The notes under the pieces: generated by a model
Told to the model about the DNA's origin: nothing
Databases searched by the model: none
What the model saw: only the letters and a program-made list of their open reading frames with translations
Source: Sulfitobacter sp. 20_GPM-1509m
GTDB lineage: Bacteria > Pseudomonadota > Alphaproteobacteria > Rhodobacterales > Rhodobacteraceae
Direction of reading: 5' to 3'
NCBI RefSeq assembly: GCF_000620505.1
Contig: NZ_JIBC01000008.1
Span: 62,001 to 126,000, forward strand
Length of the DNA: 64,000 nt
Part shown: one piece after another, positions 34,638 to 43,989 of the stretch
Position numbering within the stretch: the stretch's first letter is position 1
Layout of the letters: each line of letters begins with the position of its first letter
Program-made: the position numbers and the translations under genes

Positions 34638-35501
34638 TTATCCCTTCACGGCGCCGGCTGCGATACCGCGCACAAACCAGCGCCCGGATGCCAGATAGAT
34701 TATCAGGGGAACCGCAGCGGTAAGGATGGTTGCGGCCATGTTCACGTTGTAGGCTTTCTCGCCCTGCGTCGAATTGACGATGTTGTTCAGAAGGACCGTC
34801 ATCGGCTGGTTGTCTGATCCGGCAAACACCAGACCGAACAGGAAGTCGTTCCAGATATGTGTGCTCTGCAGGATCACCGCGACGATCAGGATCGGCGGCG
34901 AGAGCGGCAGGATCAGCCGGATGAAGATGACCCAGAAGCCACCGCCATCGACACGGGCCGCGCTGAACAGATCACGGGGCAGCCCGGCATAATAGTTGCG
35001 GAACAGCAGCACCATGATCGGCATGCCAAAGATCACGTGGATGGCCACGATCCCGGCAAGGCTGTTATAAAGCCCGACCTGTGACAGCATCCGCACCAGC
35101 GGGTAGATAAAGACCTGATAGGGAATGAAGGCCGCGACCAGCAGGATGCCAAAGATCAGCCCGGTGCCTTTCGGACGCCAGAACGACAGGGCATAGCCCG
35201 TCACCGCGCCCAGCAGGATCGAAAACACCGTCGCGGGCACCATGATCATGACCGAGTTGAAGAACCCCACCGACAGACCGTTGCAGTTCAGGCCCGTGCA
35301 GGCGGATTGCCATGCGGTGACCCAGGCCTGAAGCGTCGGGGTGTCCGGCAGGGCAAAGATCGAAGTGACGCGGATTTCGTCCATTGTCTTCAGCGAGGTC
35401 ACGACCATCACGTAGAAAGGCATCAGGAAGAAGGCCGCCGAGATCACCAGAAAGGCGTAGACGCCGGTGCGGGCCAATGTCTTTTCGGAACTCATACGCA
35501 T
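34638..35501 (-). CDS. Sugar ABC transporter permease (MalG-like)
   Basis: The 287-residue permease has six helices and an EAA-type loop (LPRDLFSAARVDGGGFWVIF). The start ATG 35501 has a GGAGG site and lies 2 bp after the upstream permease stop; a long open frame continues upstream but overlaps that gene. It is the second membrane subunit of the CUT1 importer. Confidence 0.92.
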   Translation of the reverse strand: MRMSSEKTLARTGVYAFLVISAAFFLMPFYVMVVTSLKTMDEIRVTSIFALPDTPTLQAWVTAWQSACTGLNCNGLSVGFFNSVMIMVPATVFSILLGAVTGYALSFWRPKGTGLIFGILLVAAFIPYQVFIYPLVRMLSQVGLYNSLAGIVAIHVIFGMPIMVLLFRNYYAGLPRDLFSAARVDGGGFWVIFIRLILPLSPPILIVAVILQSTHIWNDFLFGLVFAGSDNQPMTVLLNNIVNSTQGEKAYNVNMAATILTAAVPLIIYLASGRWFVRGIAAGAVKG

Positions 35502-35503
35502 GA

Positions 35504-36388
35504 TCAGACCTCCGCCTTCTGCGCCATGTACCGGCGCGCGTAATACATCGGAACCAGGATCGCGATGACAGCAACCAGCATCATGATCGCGCCCGCATTG
35601 GCCAATGCGACGTTCTGGCGGGCAAAGAGGTTTTCCATCACGAACTTGGCCGGCACCTCGGTGGCATTCCCCGGCCCGCCACCGGTCAGGGCCACGACAA
35701 GGTCGTAGGCCTTGACCACCGAAACAGCGAGCAACACGGTGGCCGTTGCCGCCATCGGTGCGATGATCGGCAGAACGATGGAGGTATAGACCCGCCATTT
35801 CGCGATGCCGTCGATCCGCGTGGCCTTCCACAGGTCCTCGTCAACGCCCCGCAGGCCCGCCAGCAGAATGGCCATGACCAGCCCGCTGCCCTGCCACACC
35901 GCGGCAAGGACAAGGATATAGATCGCCCGGTCAGGCTGGACGATCCAGTCGAAGGTGAAATTCTCGAACCCAAGCCCCCGGACCGCGGCCTGAATGCCGA
36001 AACCGGGGTTCAGCACCCACTGCCAGACAAGGCCAGTCACGACAAAGGACATCGCATAGGGATAAAGGAAAACCGTGCGAAAGAACGCCTCGCCCCGGAT
36101 CCTCTGATCCATCATGATCGCCATGACAAAGCCGAAGACCAGGCAGATCGCGATGAAAAGCACACCGAACACGATCAGGTTCGAGACCGCCACCTGCCAG
36201 GCCGGCTGCTTCAGCAGCAGTTCGTATTGGTGAAAGAAGTTGAACTTGTAGACCGGCAGCAGCTTGGAGTTGGTCAGCGAAATGACAAACGTCCAGACGG
36301 TCGAGCTGACAAGAGCAACAAGCACGATGATCCAGACCGGCAGCATCGCCAGATAGACATGCGCGCGCGTTCCCGAAAATTTAGCCAT
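35504..36388 (-). CDS. Sugar ABC transporter permease (MalF-like)
   Basis: The 294-residue permease has six helices and the EAA loop VDEDLWKATRIDGIAKWRVY. ATG 36388 follows GGAGG. It pairs with the MalG-like subunit to form the sugar channel. Confidence 0.92.
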   Translation of the reverse strand: MAKFSGTRAHVYLAMLPVWIIVLVALVSSTVWTFVISLTNSKLLPVYKFNFFHQYELLLKQPAWQVAVSNLIVFGVLFIAICLVFGFVMAIMMDQRIRGEAFFRTVFLYPYAMSFVVTGLVWQWVLNPGFGIQAAVRGLGFENFTFDWIVQPDRAIYILVLAAVWQGSGLVMAILLAGLRGVDEDLWKATRIDGIAKWRVYTSIVLPIIAPMAATATVLLAVSVVKAYDLVVALTGGGPGNATEVPAKFVMENLFARQNVALANAGAIMMLVAVIAILVPMYYARRYMAQKAEV

Positions 36389-36466
36389 CGCCAGATCCTC
36401 CAATGACGCGTGGGTGGTGCGCGCCGCAGGCAGCCCTGCGATGCGCTATTCTGGTCGGACTCAGGA

Positions 36467-37693
36467 TCAGTAGTTTTCCAGGATGCCCGCGACGGTTTCG
36501 ACATAGTCGTCGGCGGTCGCATCAGGATCGACCCAAAGCACCTTCAGCTCGGACCCCAACGCCCCGAGCTTCTCGGGAGAGAAATTGATGAAGAGCGCCA
36601 TGACCGAATTGCCGTCCGAGATCGCCTTGGCCCCCGCTGCCGCACAGGCGTTGAACTTGGATGTGTCCACGCCCGAACGCACCGGCAGCGAACCCATGGT
36701 CGAAGTGAATTCGGCCTGAACCTCGACAGAGGTGGTGACCTCGGCCAGTTTGGCCTGCGCTTCGGTCAGCCCGTCGCCCTTGGCGGGCATCGCCCAGACA
36801 TCGCCTGCGACCACGAGCGGTGCGTGGTTCGGACCGACACCGCACAGCACTTCTTTGCCCGGTGTAAGACCTGCGGCCCCGATTTCACCGATGGCCCAGC
36901 CACCCATGATAAAGAATCCGGCCTCGCCGTTCAGGATCATCTGATTGGTGATGTTCCACTGACGGCCCGAGACGCCGGAATCCGCATAGCTCGGCAGTTT
37001 CGCCATGATCTCTGCCACCGGACGGAATGCCTCGGAACGGACGAATTCTGCTCCATCGGGACCGGTGAACTGGCCCCACTCCTCGGTCCCGAGAACCGAT
37101 GCAAGCACCGCCTGAAACGTGTTCATGAACCAGACGTCCCGATCACCGGCCTGGGCAAAGGGCACGATGCCCGCTTCGCGCAGCTTGTCGCCGGTTTCAA
37201 AGAATTCGTCCCAGGTCTGCGGCATGCCTGCCCCGACCTTGTCGAGCGCATCCGCAGAGGCGAAAAGGAAGTTGGTGCCCTGAAGCTGGATCGGCACGCC
37301 GTAGACGTGCCCGTCCCGGGTCACGGCGTCCAGCACGGCCTGTGGCATGACGCTGGCCCAGTCGTTCGCTTCGGCCACAGCGTCAATCGGCGCCAGAACG
37401 GCGCTGTCGACAAGGTTGTCGATATCCGCACCAAGGTTGAATTGCGCCGCGTCGGGTGGGTTGCCACCGACCATCCGGCTGATCGCGGATGTCTTCGCGG
37501 CGTCACTGCCGGCCACAGCCTGATCGACCCATTCGCCGCCGGTGTCGCCATAGGCATCAGCGATCACGCCAACGCCCGCTGACTCCGCCGCGGATGTCCA
37601 CCAATGAATGACTTCCGCAGATTGCGCAGTGGCGGCTCCGGTCGTCAGAGCAGCCATCGCAGTCGTGGCAAAGGCCAGGGAAAGTGTTTTCAT
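36467..37693 (-). CDS. Sugar ABC transporter substrate-binding protein
   Basis: The 408-residue periplasmic protein has a signal peptide (1-24, ending GAATAQ) and the sugar-binding fold, with VIHWWTSAAESAGV at the N-terminus and AGFFIMGGWAIGEI mid-protein. ATG 37693 follows GGGAGG. It is the first gene of a five-gene operon ending in a GH3 glycosidase, which suggests a beta-glucoside or similar oligosaccharide as ligand. Confidence 0.92.
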   Translation of the reverse strand: MKTLSLAFATTAMAALTTGAATAQSAEVIHWWTSAAESAGVGVIADAYGDTGGEWVDQAVAGSDAAKTSAISRMVGGNPPDAAQFNLGADIDNLVDSAVLAPIDAVAEANDWASVMPQAVLDAVTRDGHVYGVPIQLQGTNFLFASADALDKVGAGMPQTWDEFFETGDKLREAGIVPFAQAGDRDVWFMNTFQAVLASVLGTEEWGQFTGPDGAEFVRSEAFRPVAEIMAKLPSYADSGVSGRQWNITNQMILNGEAGFFIMGGWAIGEIGAAGLTPGKEVLCGVGPNHAPLVVAGDVWAMPAKGDGLTEAQAKLAEVTTSVEVQAEFTSTMGSLPVRSGVDTSKFNACAAAGAKAISDGNSVMALFINFSPEKLGALGSELKVLWVDPDATADDYVETVAGILENY

Positions 37694-38285
37694 GTATCCT
37701 CCCAATCGGCGACGGACCTGTTTCCCGGCGGTCGCCCCAAATCCGTTTCAGGTTGCGCATGGCTGACTTTGCACCTCTCAAAGTCCCTGCGTGGCAGTTG
37801 GTATAGGCGCTAACATGATAGTCGAAAAATTATTTAATGGTCTCCGGTGTTATTCAAATTTCAATAACACAAGGATCGGAGGCCAGGTCGGGCGTGTCTG
37901 TCAGGCCCGTCGCTCTGCCGAAAACTTTGGCGCGCTGGGACCAGAGCGGCTGCGTTGCAAGCCGCGTTGATCTGGGGATTCACGCCATGACTTCGGTGGG
38001 TTAGGAGGATCTTTCCAAGGCGTTTCAGCCGCGCGGGTTGCGTGGAATCCGAGCCATACAACTCCCGCCGCGCAGGCCGCAATCGCGTGGCTCTTGTCCG
38101 CCCCTGCGAGATCACCGCTTATGCGGTCGCGGTCAGAATGCCCTCAGAAGGCTTTCGTGCGTTACCTCATTCTAGGCGCAACGTTGCCCTCAACATTGGC
38201 AGCGGGGTTCACATGCGGCGCTCACTGGATAAATCTGTCCTGCAAAAGATCTCGTCGAGCGCACAAGGCAGACCGGAGAATCCAG
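37694..38285. other. 592-bp intergenic region between sugar operon and TetR gene
   Basis: It holds the promoter region of the sugar operon and a near-perfect 24-bp palindrome (37847-37870) in an AT-rich patch. The part from about 37880 to 38285 is GC-rich with short overlapping frames on both strands (for example 37861-38115 minus), none with homology I recognise or a good ribosome site. It could be decayed coding sequence. Confidence 0.5.
37847..37870. promoter_or_regulatory. 24-bp near-perfect palindrome, candidate operator
   Basis: The arms GTGTTATT and AATAACAC are perfect complements, and the centre AAATTT is itself palindromic; only one symmetrical pair is mismatched. It lies 154 bp upstream of the sugar-binding protein start and is AT-rich in a GC-rich genome. 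A LacI-type or TetR-type repressor could bind here. No T-run follows, so a terminator is unlikely. Confidence 0.5.
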
Positions 38286-38960
38286 ATGAAGACGTTAGCC
38301 GCCAAAGCCATTTTTGATGCCGCGAGAGAGTTGCTGATCGAGGCAAAAACGCTGGACGAGGTCACGGTCCGCAAGATCGCGCTTCGTGTTGGCACGAGCC
38401 ACACAGCGATCAACTATCACTTCGGCAGTCGTGACCGGTTGATCCGTAGCGTGATGGAAAAGACCTATCTGAAATTCAATGCGGAGCGTTTGACGCGCCT
38501 GCAATCCGCCTGCTTTCGCGCAAAGTCCGGCAATCCAAACGTGGCCGATATTCTGGACGCATTTTTGGAACCCTCGGTCAGATGGGCGTCGGACCCGTCG
38601 ACCGGGTTCGGCATTTTCAGGCACTTCGACCTGGTGTCCAAGTTATCCTCCGACAGGGAGGTGAGCGATCCGAACCTCTTTGAGGTCAATGTCCATCGCC
38701 AGTTCATAGACGCGCTTTGCAAGGCGGCTCCGTGGTTTTCCAAAGAGGAAACCGGCTGGCGCCTCTTCTCGATCCTCGGGATGCGGCATCTGGCAATCCA
38801 TGACCCGGACCGAGGTCAGATGCTTGTGGGCGACCTGTTCGACCTGCGTGAACCGGACGCCCTGCTGGCGCATCTTGTCGAGTCAGGTGAAGCCCTGTTC
38901 GCACGGCCGCGCACCGTCCCTGTGCGCAGGCTTTCGGTCAAAGCACCCCGCGCGGTTTGA
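38286..38960 (+). CDS. TetR-family transcriptional regulator
   Basis: The 224-residue protein has an N-terminal TetR helix-turn-helix (IFDAARELLIEAKTLDEVTV, then ALRVGTSHTAINYHFGSRDRL) and an all-helical ligand domain. ATG 38286 is preceded by GGAG. It lies 54 bp upstream of the DUF2855 gene in the same direction and is probably its regulator. Confidence 0.9.
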   Translation: MKTLAAKAIFDAARELLIEAKTLDEVTVRKIALRVGTSHTAINYHFGSRDRLIRSVMEKTYLKFNAERLTRLQSACFRAKSGNPNVADILDAFLEPSVRWASDPSTGFGIFRHFDLVSKLSSDREVSDPNLFEVNVHRQFIDALCKAAPWFSKEETGWRLFSILGMRHLAIHDPDRGQMLVGDLFDLREPDALLAHLVESGEALFARPRTVPVRRLSVKAPRAV

Positions 38961-39014
38961 CCAACGGTCCGGAAACGTCACACATGCACGCCGCTGCGTG
39001 GGTATACTGACCCA

Positions 39015-40064
39015 ATGGAACAGCACGCACACCCTCTTCGCTGGCATTTGTCCGTCGATCCGCACCGGGTCGGCAACGCAGTGATGTCAACTTTCGATCC
39101 GGTACCGATAGAAGACGGCGAGGCCCGGTTTGCCCTCGAAAGCTTTGCGCTGTCGGCCAATAACGTGACCTACGTCCAGACCGCCGGTGATTTTGGCTAT
39201 GACAAGCTGTTCGACAATCCCGCCGGTCGCATGATCCCGCCGGTCTGGGGCTATGCGACGGTCGTCGAAAGCCGTTCCGCGCTCGAAATTGGCTCCAGGT
39301 GGTACGGTCTCTGGCCCGCAGGGTCCCATCTGACGGTGCGGCCAAAGATGACCCGCGCTGGATTCCTTGACGTGACCGCGCGGCGCACTGCGCTCAACCC
39401 ATTGTATAACGGCTATCTCCCCGGAGGACCGGACGACACCCGCGAACAGATCACGCAGGCATCACTGCGACCCCTGCATTTTCTTGCCTATGTGGTCAGC
39501 CGTGACCTGAAACACGAGCTGAAACGCTATGCTCGGGTCGTCGTCACCAGCGCATCAAGCAAGACGTCCACCGCGCTGGCATGGGAGTTGCGCGATCTGA
39601 ACCCGATCGGCCTGACCTCTGCCAAACGCGTCGGTTTCGTCCAAGGGACAGGATTCTGGACGCGGGTCCTGCCCTATACGCGAACGACGGACATCGGCGC
39701 AGGTTCAGTCGTTGTCCTGGATGTGGCTGGCAGCGAGGATATACTTACAACCATACGCACGCGTCCGGACTTTGGCGAGACGCGCGTGGTCGGCATAGGT
39801 TTCACGCATCCGGTATCCGCGCGCGCGTCAGAGCGCGAATTGTTCTTCGCACCAGACCGTGTCGCCGCCGTGGTCGCGCGCCTCGGAGCAGCGGCCTTTG
39901 AAAGAGATCTGGAAGAGAGTGCGCGCCAATTTCTCAGCCGATCCTTTGCAACATATGACGTAAATCGGGTGACGCCGGATAAGCTGGAACAATTCTGGGC
40001 AGAAATTTCGCGAGGCGAAGTGGATGGTTCGCTTCTCAACGGATGTGTGGTTAACGCGCGGTGA
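39015..40064 (+). CDS. DUF2855 family protein
   Basis: The 349-residue protein matches the uncharacterised DUF2855 family, which looks like a divergent medium-chain dehydrogenase/reductase. Marks are FALESFALSANNVTYVQTAG, GRMIPPVWGYATVVES and VVVTSASSKTSTALAWEL. The classical Rossmann glycine motif is not obvious. A TATACT box at 39003-39008 lies 6 bases before ATG 39015, and no ribosome site is visible, so the transcript could be leaderless. Function is unknown; the TetR neighbour suggests an inducible response. Confidence 0.8.
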   Translation: MEQHAHPLRWHLSVDPHRVGNAVMSTFDPVPIEDGEARFALESFALSANNVTYVQTAGDFGYDKLFDNPAGRMIPPVWGYATVVESRSALEIGSRWYGLWPAGSHLTVRPKMTRAGFLDVTARRTALNPLYNGYLPGGPDDTREQITQASLRPLHFLAYVVSRDLKHELKRYARVVVTSASSKTSTALAWELRDLNPIGLTSAKRVGFVQGTGFWTRVLPYTRTTDIGAGSVVVLDVAGSEDILTTIRTRPDFGETRVVGIGFTHPVSARASERELFFAPDRVAAVVARLGAAAFERDLEESARQFLSRSFATYDVNRVTPDKLEQFWAEISRGEVDGSLLNGCVVNAR

Positions 40065-40160
40065 TCCGCGCCCCGGAACGGCATTGTCCCCTTAACCGAC
40101 CTGCGGTTTCTCCCCAGATGACCCCATCAGCCCGAAATTTGCCGCGGGATGGTCCAGACC

Positions 40161-41747
40161 CTAGTAGCCCGCGACACAGCCGTCCTTTCTGGGGTCTGAG
40201 GCGCCGATAAGGGTGCCGCGCGCGTGGTCGATCCGGATCGCCTGCGCACCGCCAAGCGGGTCTTCGGCCAGCCGCAGGGTGTGGCCCTTGCCCGCAAGGC
40301 CGCGCAACACTTCGGCCGGCACGCTGCGCTCGACCTCGACAACATCGCCCAGAGGAAACACGCGCGGCGCATCCAGCACGCCTTGCAGGTCGCACCCGTG
40401 ATCGAAAAGGTTCGATATCACGCGGGCCTGGCCCAGCGGTTGATAATCTCCGCCCATGACGCCGAAGGACAGCACCGGCTTGCCCTGTTCTGTCACCATG
40501 CCGGGCATGATCGTGTGCATCGGGCGCTTGCCCGGGGCAAGCACGTTGGGATGATCGGGGTCGAGAGAGAAGGAATGGCCACGGTTCTGGAACAGAACGC
40601 CGGTCTCCGGGCAGAGAATACCGCTGCCGAAACTGTCGAAGATCGAGTTGATGAAACTGACCGCATTCATGTCGCGATCCACCACGGTCATATAGACGGT
40701 GTCCGAGGTCCTGAGGCCAAGCGGGCCGATGTCGGTCATGGCGCGGTCGGGCGTGATCCGTGTGCGCAATTCATCCGCCCAGGATTTGGACAGGATCTGC
40801 TCGACCGATGCCTTCATGTCACCCAATTCGGTGATGTGCCGGTCGCGCATGGCATAGGCCAGACGCGCGGTCTCGATCTCCAGATGCAGCGCCTCGGCGT
40901 TGCCGGGGGTAAGGGCGGACAGGTCGAACCCTTCCATCAGGTTCAGCATCATCAGCGCGGTCAGGCCTTGGTTGTTGGGCGGCACCTGATGCACGGTCCG
41001 TCCCCGGTAGTCGGTCGATATCGGCGTGACAAAGTCGCCCGCGACCCCGGCGAAATCCGTGGCAGTATGAACGCCGCCCTGCGCTTGCAGCGTGCGCACC
41101 ATCGCCTCGGCCACAGGCCCTTCGTAGAAACCGCGCGAGCCCTTGGCCGCGATGATCTCCAGCGTCTCGGCCAGACGTTCCTGGCGGTGGATCATACCCT
41201 CGGCGGGGCTGGTACCATCCGGCAAGAAAAGCGCGCGCGCGGCGTCCCGCTTGGCCAGATGCGCACGGGCTTTGCGCCAGTCACGGGCGACACGGGCATG
41301 GACGGGATAGCCGTTTCGGGCATAACCGATGGCAGGCTTCAGCAAGCGGGCCATGTCCAGACGCCCGAACCGGCCATGCAGCCGGAACCAGCCGTCAATC
41401 GCGCCGGGCAGCGTGACCGCGTGGATGGAATCGACCGGGATGTCGGTGAAGCCTTCTTCACGCAAACGGTCCACCGAAGCAGCCGCAGGGGCGCGACCGG
41501 ACCCGTTAAAGGCGATCACGTCGCCACCGCCATTCGGCGTGACCAGCGCAAAGCAATCTCCACCGATCCCGGTCATCTGCGGCTCGACCACCGCCATGAC
41601 AGCCGACCCCGCAATGGCAGCATCCATCGCCGAGCCGCCCTCGCGCAGGACCTGCATGGCGGCTTCGGTCGCCAGAGGATGCGAGGTTGCCACCATGGCC
41701 TCCATCGCATGGACAGCCGACCGGCCGGGAAAATGAAAATCACGCAT
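40161..41747 (-). CDS. Gamma-glutamyltransferase-like Ntn hydrolase
   Basis: The 528-residue protein is predicted to self-cleave before T350 (RTSDTVYMTVVD), which aligns with the catalytic threonine of E. coli GGT. The N-terminal block ATEAAMQVLREGGSAMDAAI is typical. No signal peptide is visible, so it is likely cytoplasmic, unlike periplasmic GGT. It would hydrolyse gamma-glutamyl or similar amides. It lies 16 bp after a GntR gene in an amino-acid uptake operon, suggesting a role in using imported gamma-glutamyl compounds. Confidence 0.9.
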   Translation of the reverse strand: MRDFHFPGRSAVHAMEAMVATSHPLATEAAMQVLREGGSAMDAAIAGSAVMAVVEPQMTGIGGDCFALVTPNGGGDVIAFNGSGRAPAAASVDRLREEGFTDIPVDSIHAVTLPGAIDGWFRLHGRFGRLDMARLLKPAIGYARNGYPVHARVARDWRKARAHLAKRDAARALFLPDGTSPAEGMIHRQERLAETLEIIAAKGSRGFYEGPVAEAMVRTLQAQGGVHTATDFAGVAGDFVTPISTDYRGRTVHQVPPNNQGLTALMMLNLMEGFDLSALTPGNAEALHLEIETARLAYAMRDRHITELGDMKASVEQILSKSWADELRTRITPDRAMTDIGPLGLRTSDTVYMTVVDRDMNAVSFINSIFDSFGSGILCPETGVLFQNRGHSFSLDPDHPNVLAPGKRPMHTIMPGMVTEQGKPVLSFGVMGGDYQPLGQARVISNLFDHGCDLQGVLDAPRVFPLGDVVEVERSVPAEVLRGLAGKGHTLRLAEDPLGGAQAIRIDHARGTLIGASDPRKDGCVAGY

Positions 41748-41763
41748 TGGGGGGCTCCGTCGT

Positions 41764-42513
41764 TTATTTGTCTTTGCGCATCGGGATGCGGCTGCCGCGA
41801 GACCGGCGCAGGTCCGCAACCTCGCGGATCATCTGCATGTTGTCGCGCGACGAGCGCACATGCGCCCGCGCCGCGGCCATCGCCCGGGGCGCGTCGCGGT
41901 CCAGCATGGCTTCGACGATGGCGCGGTGTTCGGCCACGGCCATGGTCCATTGATCGATCCAGCGCACCTCGACCCAGAGCGCAAGGCGCAGCTGGTCGTA
42001 GACGCGGCGGGTGATCTCGATCAGCGGGGCGTTGTGCGTGGCGGCCAGGATCACCTCGTGCACCTCAAGCCCCAGCTCCAGCTCGCGCGCATAGACTTCC
42101 GGTGTGCGTTCATGGGCCTGATCCAGCGCATAGATGTCATCCATGACCCTGGCCAAAGCCTGCAATTCCTCGTCGCTTGCCGTTTCTGTCGCAATCTCGG
42201 CGGCCATGGCGTCAAGCCCTTCACGCACCACCAGCAAATCGCAGACCGCGTCCACATCCAGATTGGCGACCGAGTAGCCGCTGTTGGGCTGGCTGACGAC
42301 AAGCCCCTCGCGTTCCAGACGGTTCAGCGCCTCGCGCAGCGGAGTGCGGCCAATGCCGAACTCCTGGATAAGGCGCGCCTCGGACAGCCGCTCGCCGCGT
42401 TGCAGGTTGCCGCTCAGAATGGCGTCCTTGAGGGTCAGAAAGGCTTTCTCCCGCAGAACGCCCCGTTTCTTGGGGGCCGTTGCAGGAGCGGAGTGCGGCA
42501 TTGTTTCACTCAT
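41764..42513 (-). CDS. GntR-family (FCD) transcriptional regulator
   Basis: The 249-residue protein has a winged helix (REKAFLTLKDAILSGNLQRG, then LIQEFGIGRTPLREALNRLE) and an all-helical FCD ligand domain that normally binds a metal and a carboxylate effector. Its ATG overlaps the permease stop (ATGA), so it is encoded inside the operon it probably controls. A matching TTGTATACTA-type site lies upstream of the operon. Confidence 0.9.
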   Translation of the reverse strand: MSETMPHSAPATAPKKRGVLREKAFLTLKDAILSGNLQRGERLSEARLIQEFGIGRTPLREALNRLEREGLVVSQPNSGYSVANLDVDAVCDLLVVREGLDAMAAEIATETASDEELQALARVMDDIYALDQAHERTPEVYARELELGLEVHEVILAATHNAPLIEITRRVYDQLRLALWVEVRWIDQWTMAVAEHRAIVEAMLDRDAPRAMAAARAHVRSSRDNMQMIREVADLRRSRGSRIPMRKDK

Positions 42514-43232
42514 CTGATGTTCCCTGCGAGCTTGGGTTTGTTGACGGCGGCGGGTCGGATCAGATGCGCGCCAAGCCTTTTTTCGATCCGTCCGGCCACG
42601 AAGATGAACCCATAGACCAGAATAAGATAGAGCAGTGCCGCAAGGCCAAAGGCTTCGAAAAAGGTAAAGTCGCGCGCGCCCACGGTACGCGCCACACCGG
42701 TGATATCCATGATTGTGATGATCGAGACAAGAGACGTGGCCTGGATCTGGTAGACCACCTCGTTCGTATAGGCAGGCCAGCCGATGCGGATGGCACGAGG
42801 TAGGATCACCAGCCGCAACAGCAGATACCGGTTCAGGCCAAGCGCCTTGGCCGCCTCGATTTCTCCTTTCGGGATCGCCTGGATCGCGCCGCGCAGGATT
42901 TCGGAAGTATAAGCGGCCGTGTTCAATGTCAGCGACAACAGGGCGCAAAACCACGGGTCCCGGAAGAAGGTCCAAAGGCCAAAAGCGCCCAGTTCATGGC
43001 GGAACTGCCCGCTGCCGTAATAGATCAGGAATATCTGGGCCAGCAGCGGCGTGCCCCGGAAGAAAAAGACATAGCCCGTGGCGGCGCTGCTCAGCAGGCG
43101 TTTGCGCGACAGCCGTGCAAGTGCGATCGGCAGCGCCATGAGCAGACCACAAGAGCAGCTGAACAGGGCCAGCTGGATGGTCATCCACGCCCCTTCAAGA
43201 AATCGGGGCAGGTTCGCAAGGATGAAATCCAT
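42510..43232 (-). CDS. Polar amino-acid ABC transporter permease (HisM/GlnP-type)
   Basis: The 240-residue permease has about five helices and the EAA loop GEIEAAKALGLNRYLLLRLV. The segment FFRGTPLLAQIFLIYYG is diagnostic of polar amino-acid permeases. It overlaps the other permease by TGATG. No cognate ATPase gene lies in the operon. Confidence 0.92.
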   Translation of the reverse strand: MDFILANLPRFLEGAWMTIQLALFSCSCGLLMALPIALARLSRKRLLSSAATGYVFFFRGTPLLAQIFLIYYGSGQFRHELGAFGLWTFFRDPWFCALLSLTLNTAAYTSEILRGAIQAIPKGEIEAAKALGLNRYLLLRLVILPRAIRIGWPAYTNEVVYQIQATSLVSIITIMDITGVARTVGARDFTFFEAFGLAALLYLILVYGFIFVAGRIEKRLGAHLIRPAAVNKPKLAGNIR

Positions 43233-43927
43233 CAGCTTCTGGCCTCGGTCGTGCCGCGCGCAGCCCAGCGTTCAAGCCGCGCTTGCCCCAGCATCGAGAT
43301 GGCGGTGATCGCAAGATACAGAAGGCAGGCCGCGAAAAAGAAGGTGAAGGGCTGCCGTGTGGACCGTGCCGCGATGTCGGCATTGCGCATGAGTTCGGGC
43401 AGCTGGATGATGGAAATCAGGGCCGTGGCCTTGACCAGCACCATCCAGACATTGCCGAGGCCGGGCAGCGCATAGCGCATCATCTGCGGCAGTTCGACCT
43501 TGCGGAAGGTGATCACCGGGTTCAGCCCCAGCGCATATGCGGCCTCGCGCTGGCCCGGTGGCAGGGCCAAATAGGCGGCGCGAAAGACCTCGCAGGCAAA
43601 GGCCGCATAGATCACCGTCAGCGTGCCAATGCCCGCGACAAAGGGGTTGATCGACAGCGACAGGTCGTACCCTGCCTTGGCCGCCGTGTTCTGCACCAGC
43701 GTCGGCAGGCCGTAGTAGATCAGCAGCAACAACACCAGTTCCGGCACACCGCGCACGATGGTCGTATAGACCTCGATCAGAATTTTTCCTGCACGCGGCG
43801 CGAAAAGCTTGCCAAGTGCCGCCAGCAGTCCAAGGGCCAATGCGCCCAGCATCGACGCAATCGCCACGCCAAGTGTCAGCACCAGGCCATCCAGCAGCAG
43901 CCAGCCATATCCCTGAAAATCGGGCAT
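43232..43927 (-). CDS. Polar amino-acid ABC transporter permease (HisQ/GlnP-type)
   Basis: The 231-residue permease has five helices, TTIVRGVPELVLLLLIYYG and the EAA loop GQREAAYALGLNPVITFRKV. It pairs with the 240-residue permease downstream. The gene starts 62 bp after the binding protein gene. Confidence 0.92.
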   Translation of the reverse strand: MPDFQGYGWLLLDGLVLTLGVAIASMLGALALGLLAALGKLFAPRAGKILIEVYTTIVRGVPELVLLLLIYYGLPTLVQNTAAKAGYDLSLSINPFVAGIGTLTVIYAAFACEVFRAAYLALPPGQREAAYALGLNPVITFRKVELPQMMRYALPGLGNVWMVLVKATALISIIQLPELMRNADIAARSTRQPFTFFFAACLLYLAITAISMLGQARLERWAARGTTEARS

Positions 43928-43989
43928 GTGATCCTTTCGGGGGTAAGTTGGGGGTCACGAGGCCGGGCGCCATGCCCGGCCCCCATGGT

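Noticed and set aside
37861-38115. 84-codon minus-strand frame in the region upstream of the TetR gene
   Set aside because: There is no recognisable family, no good ribosome site, and other frames overlap it; it might be decayed sequence, but I cannot support a gene.
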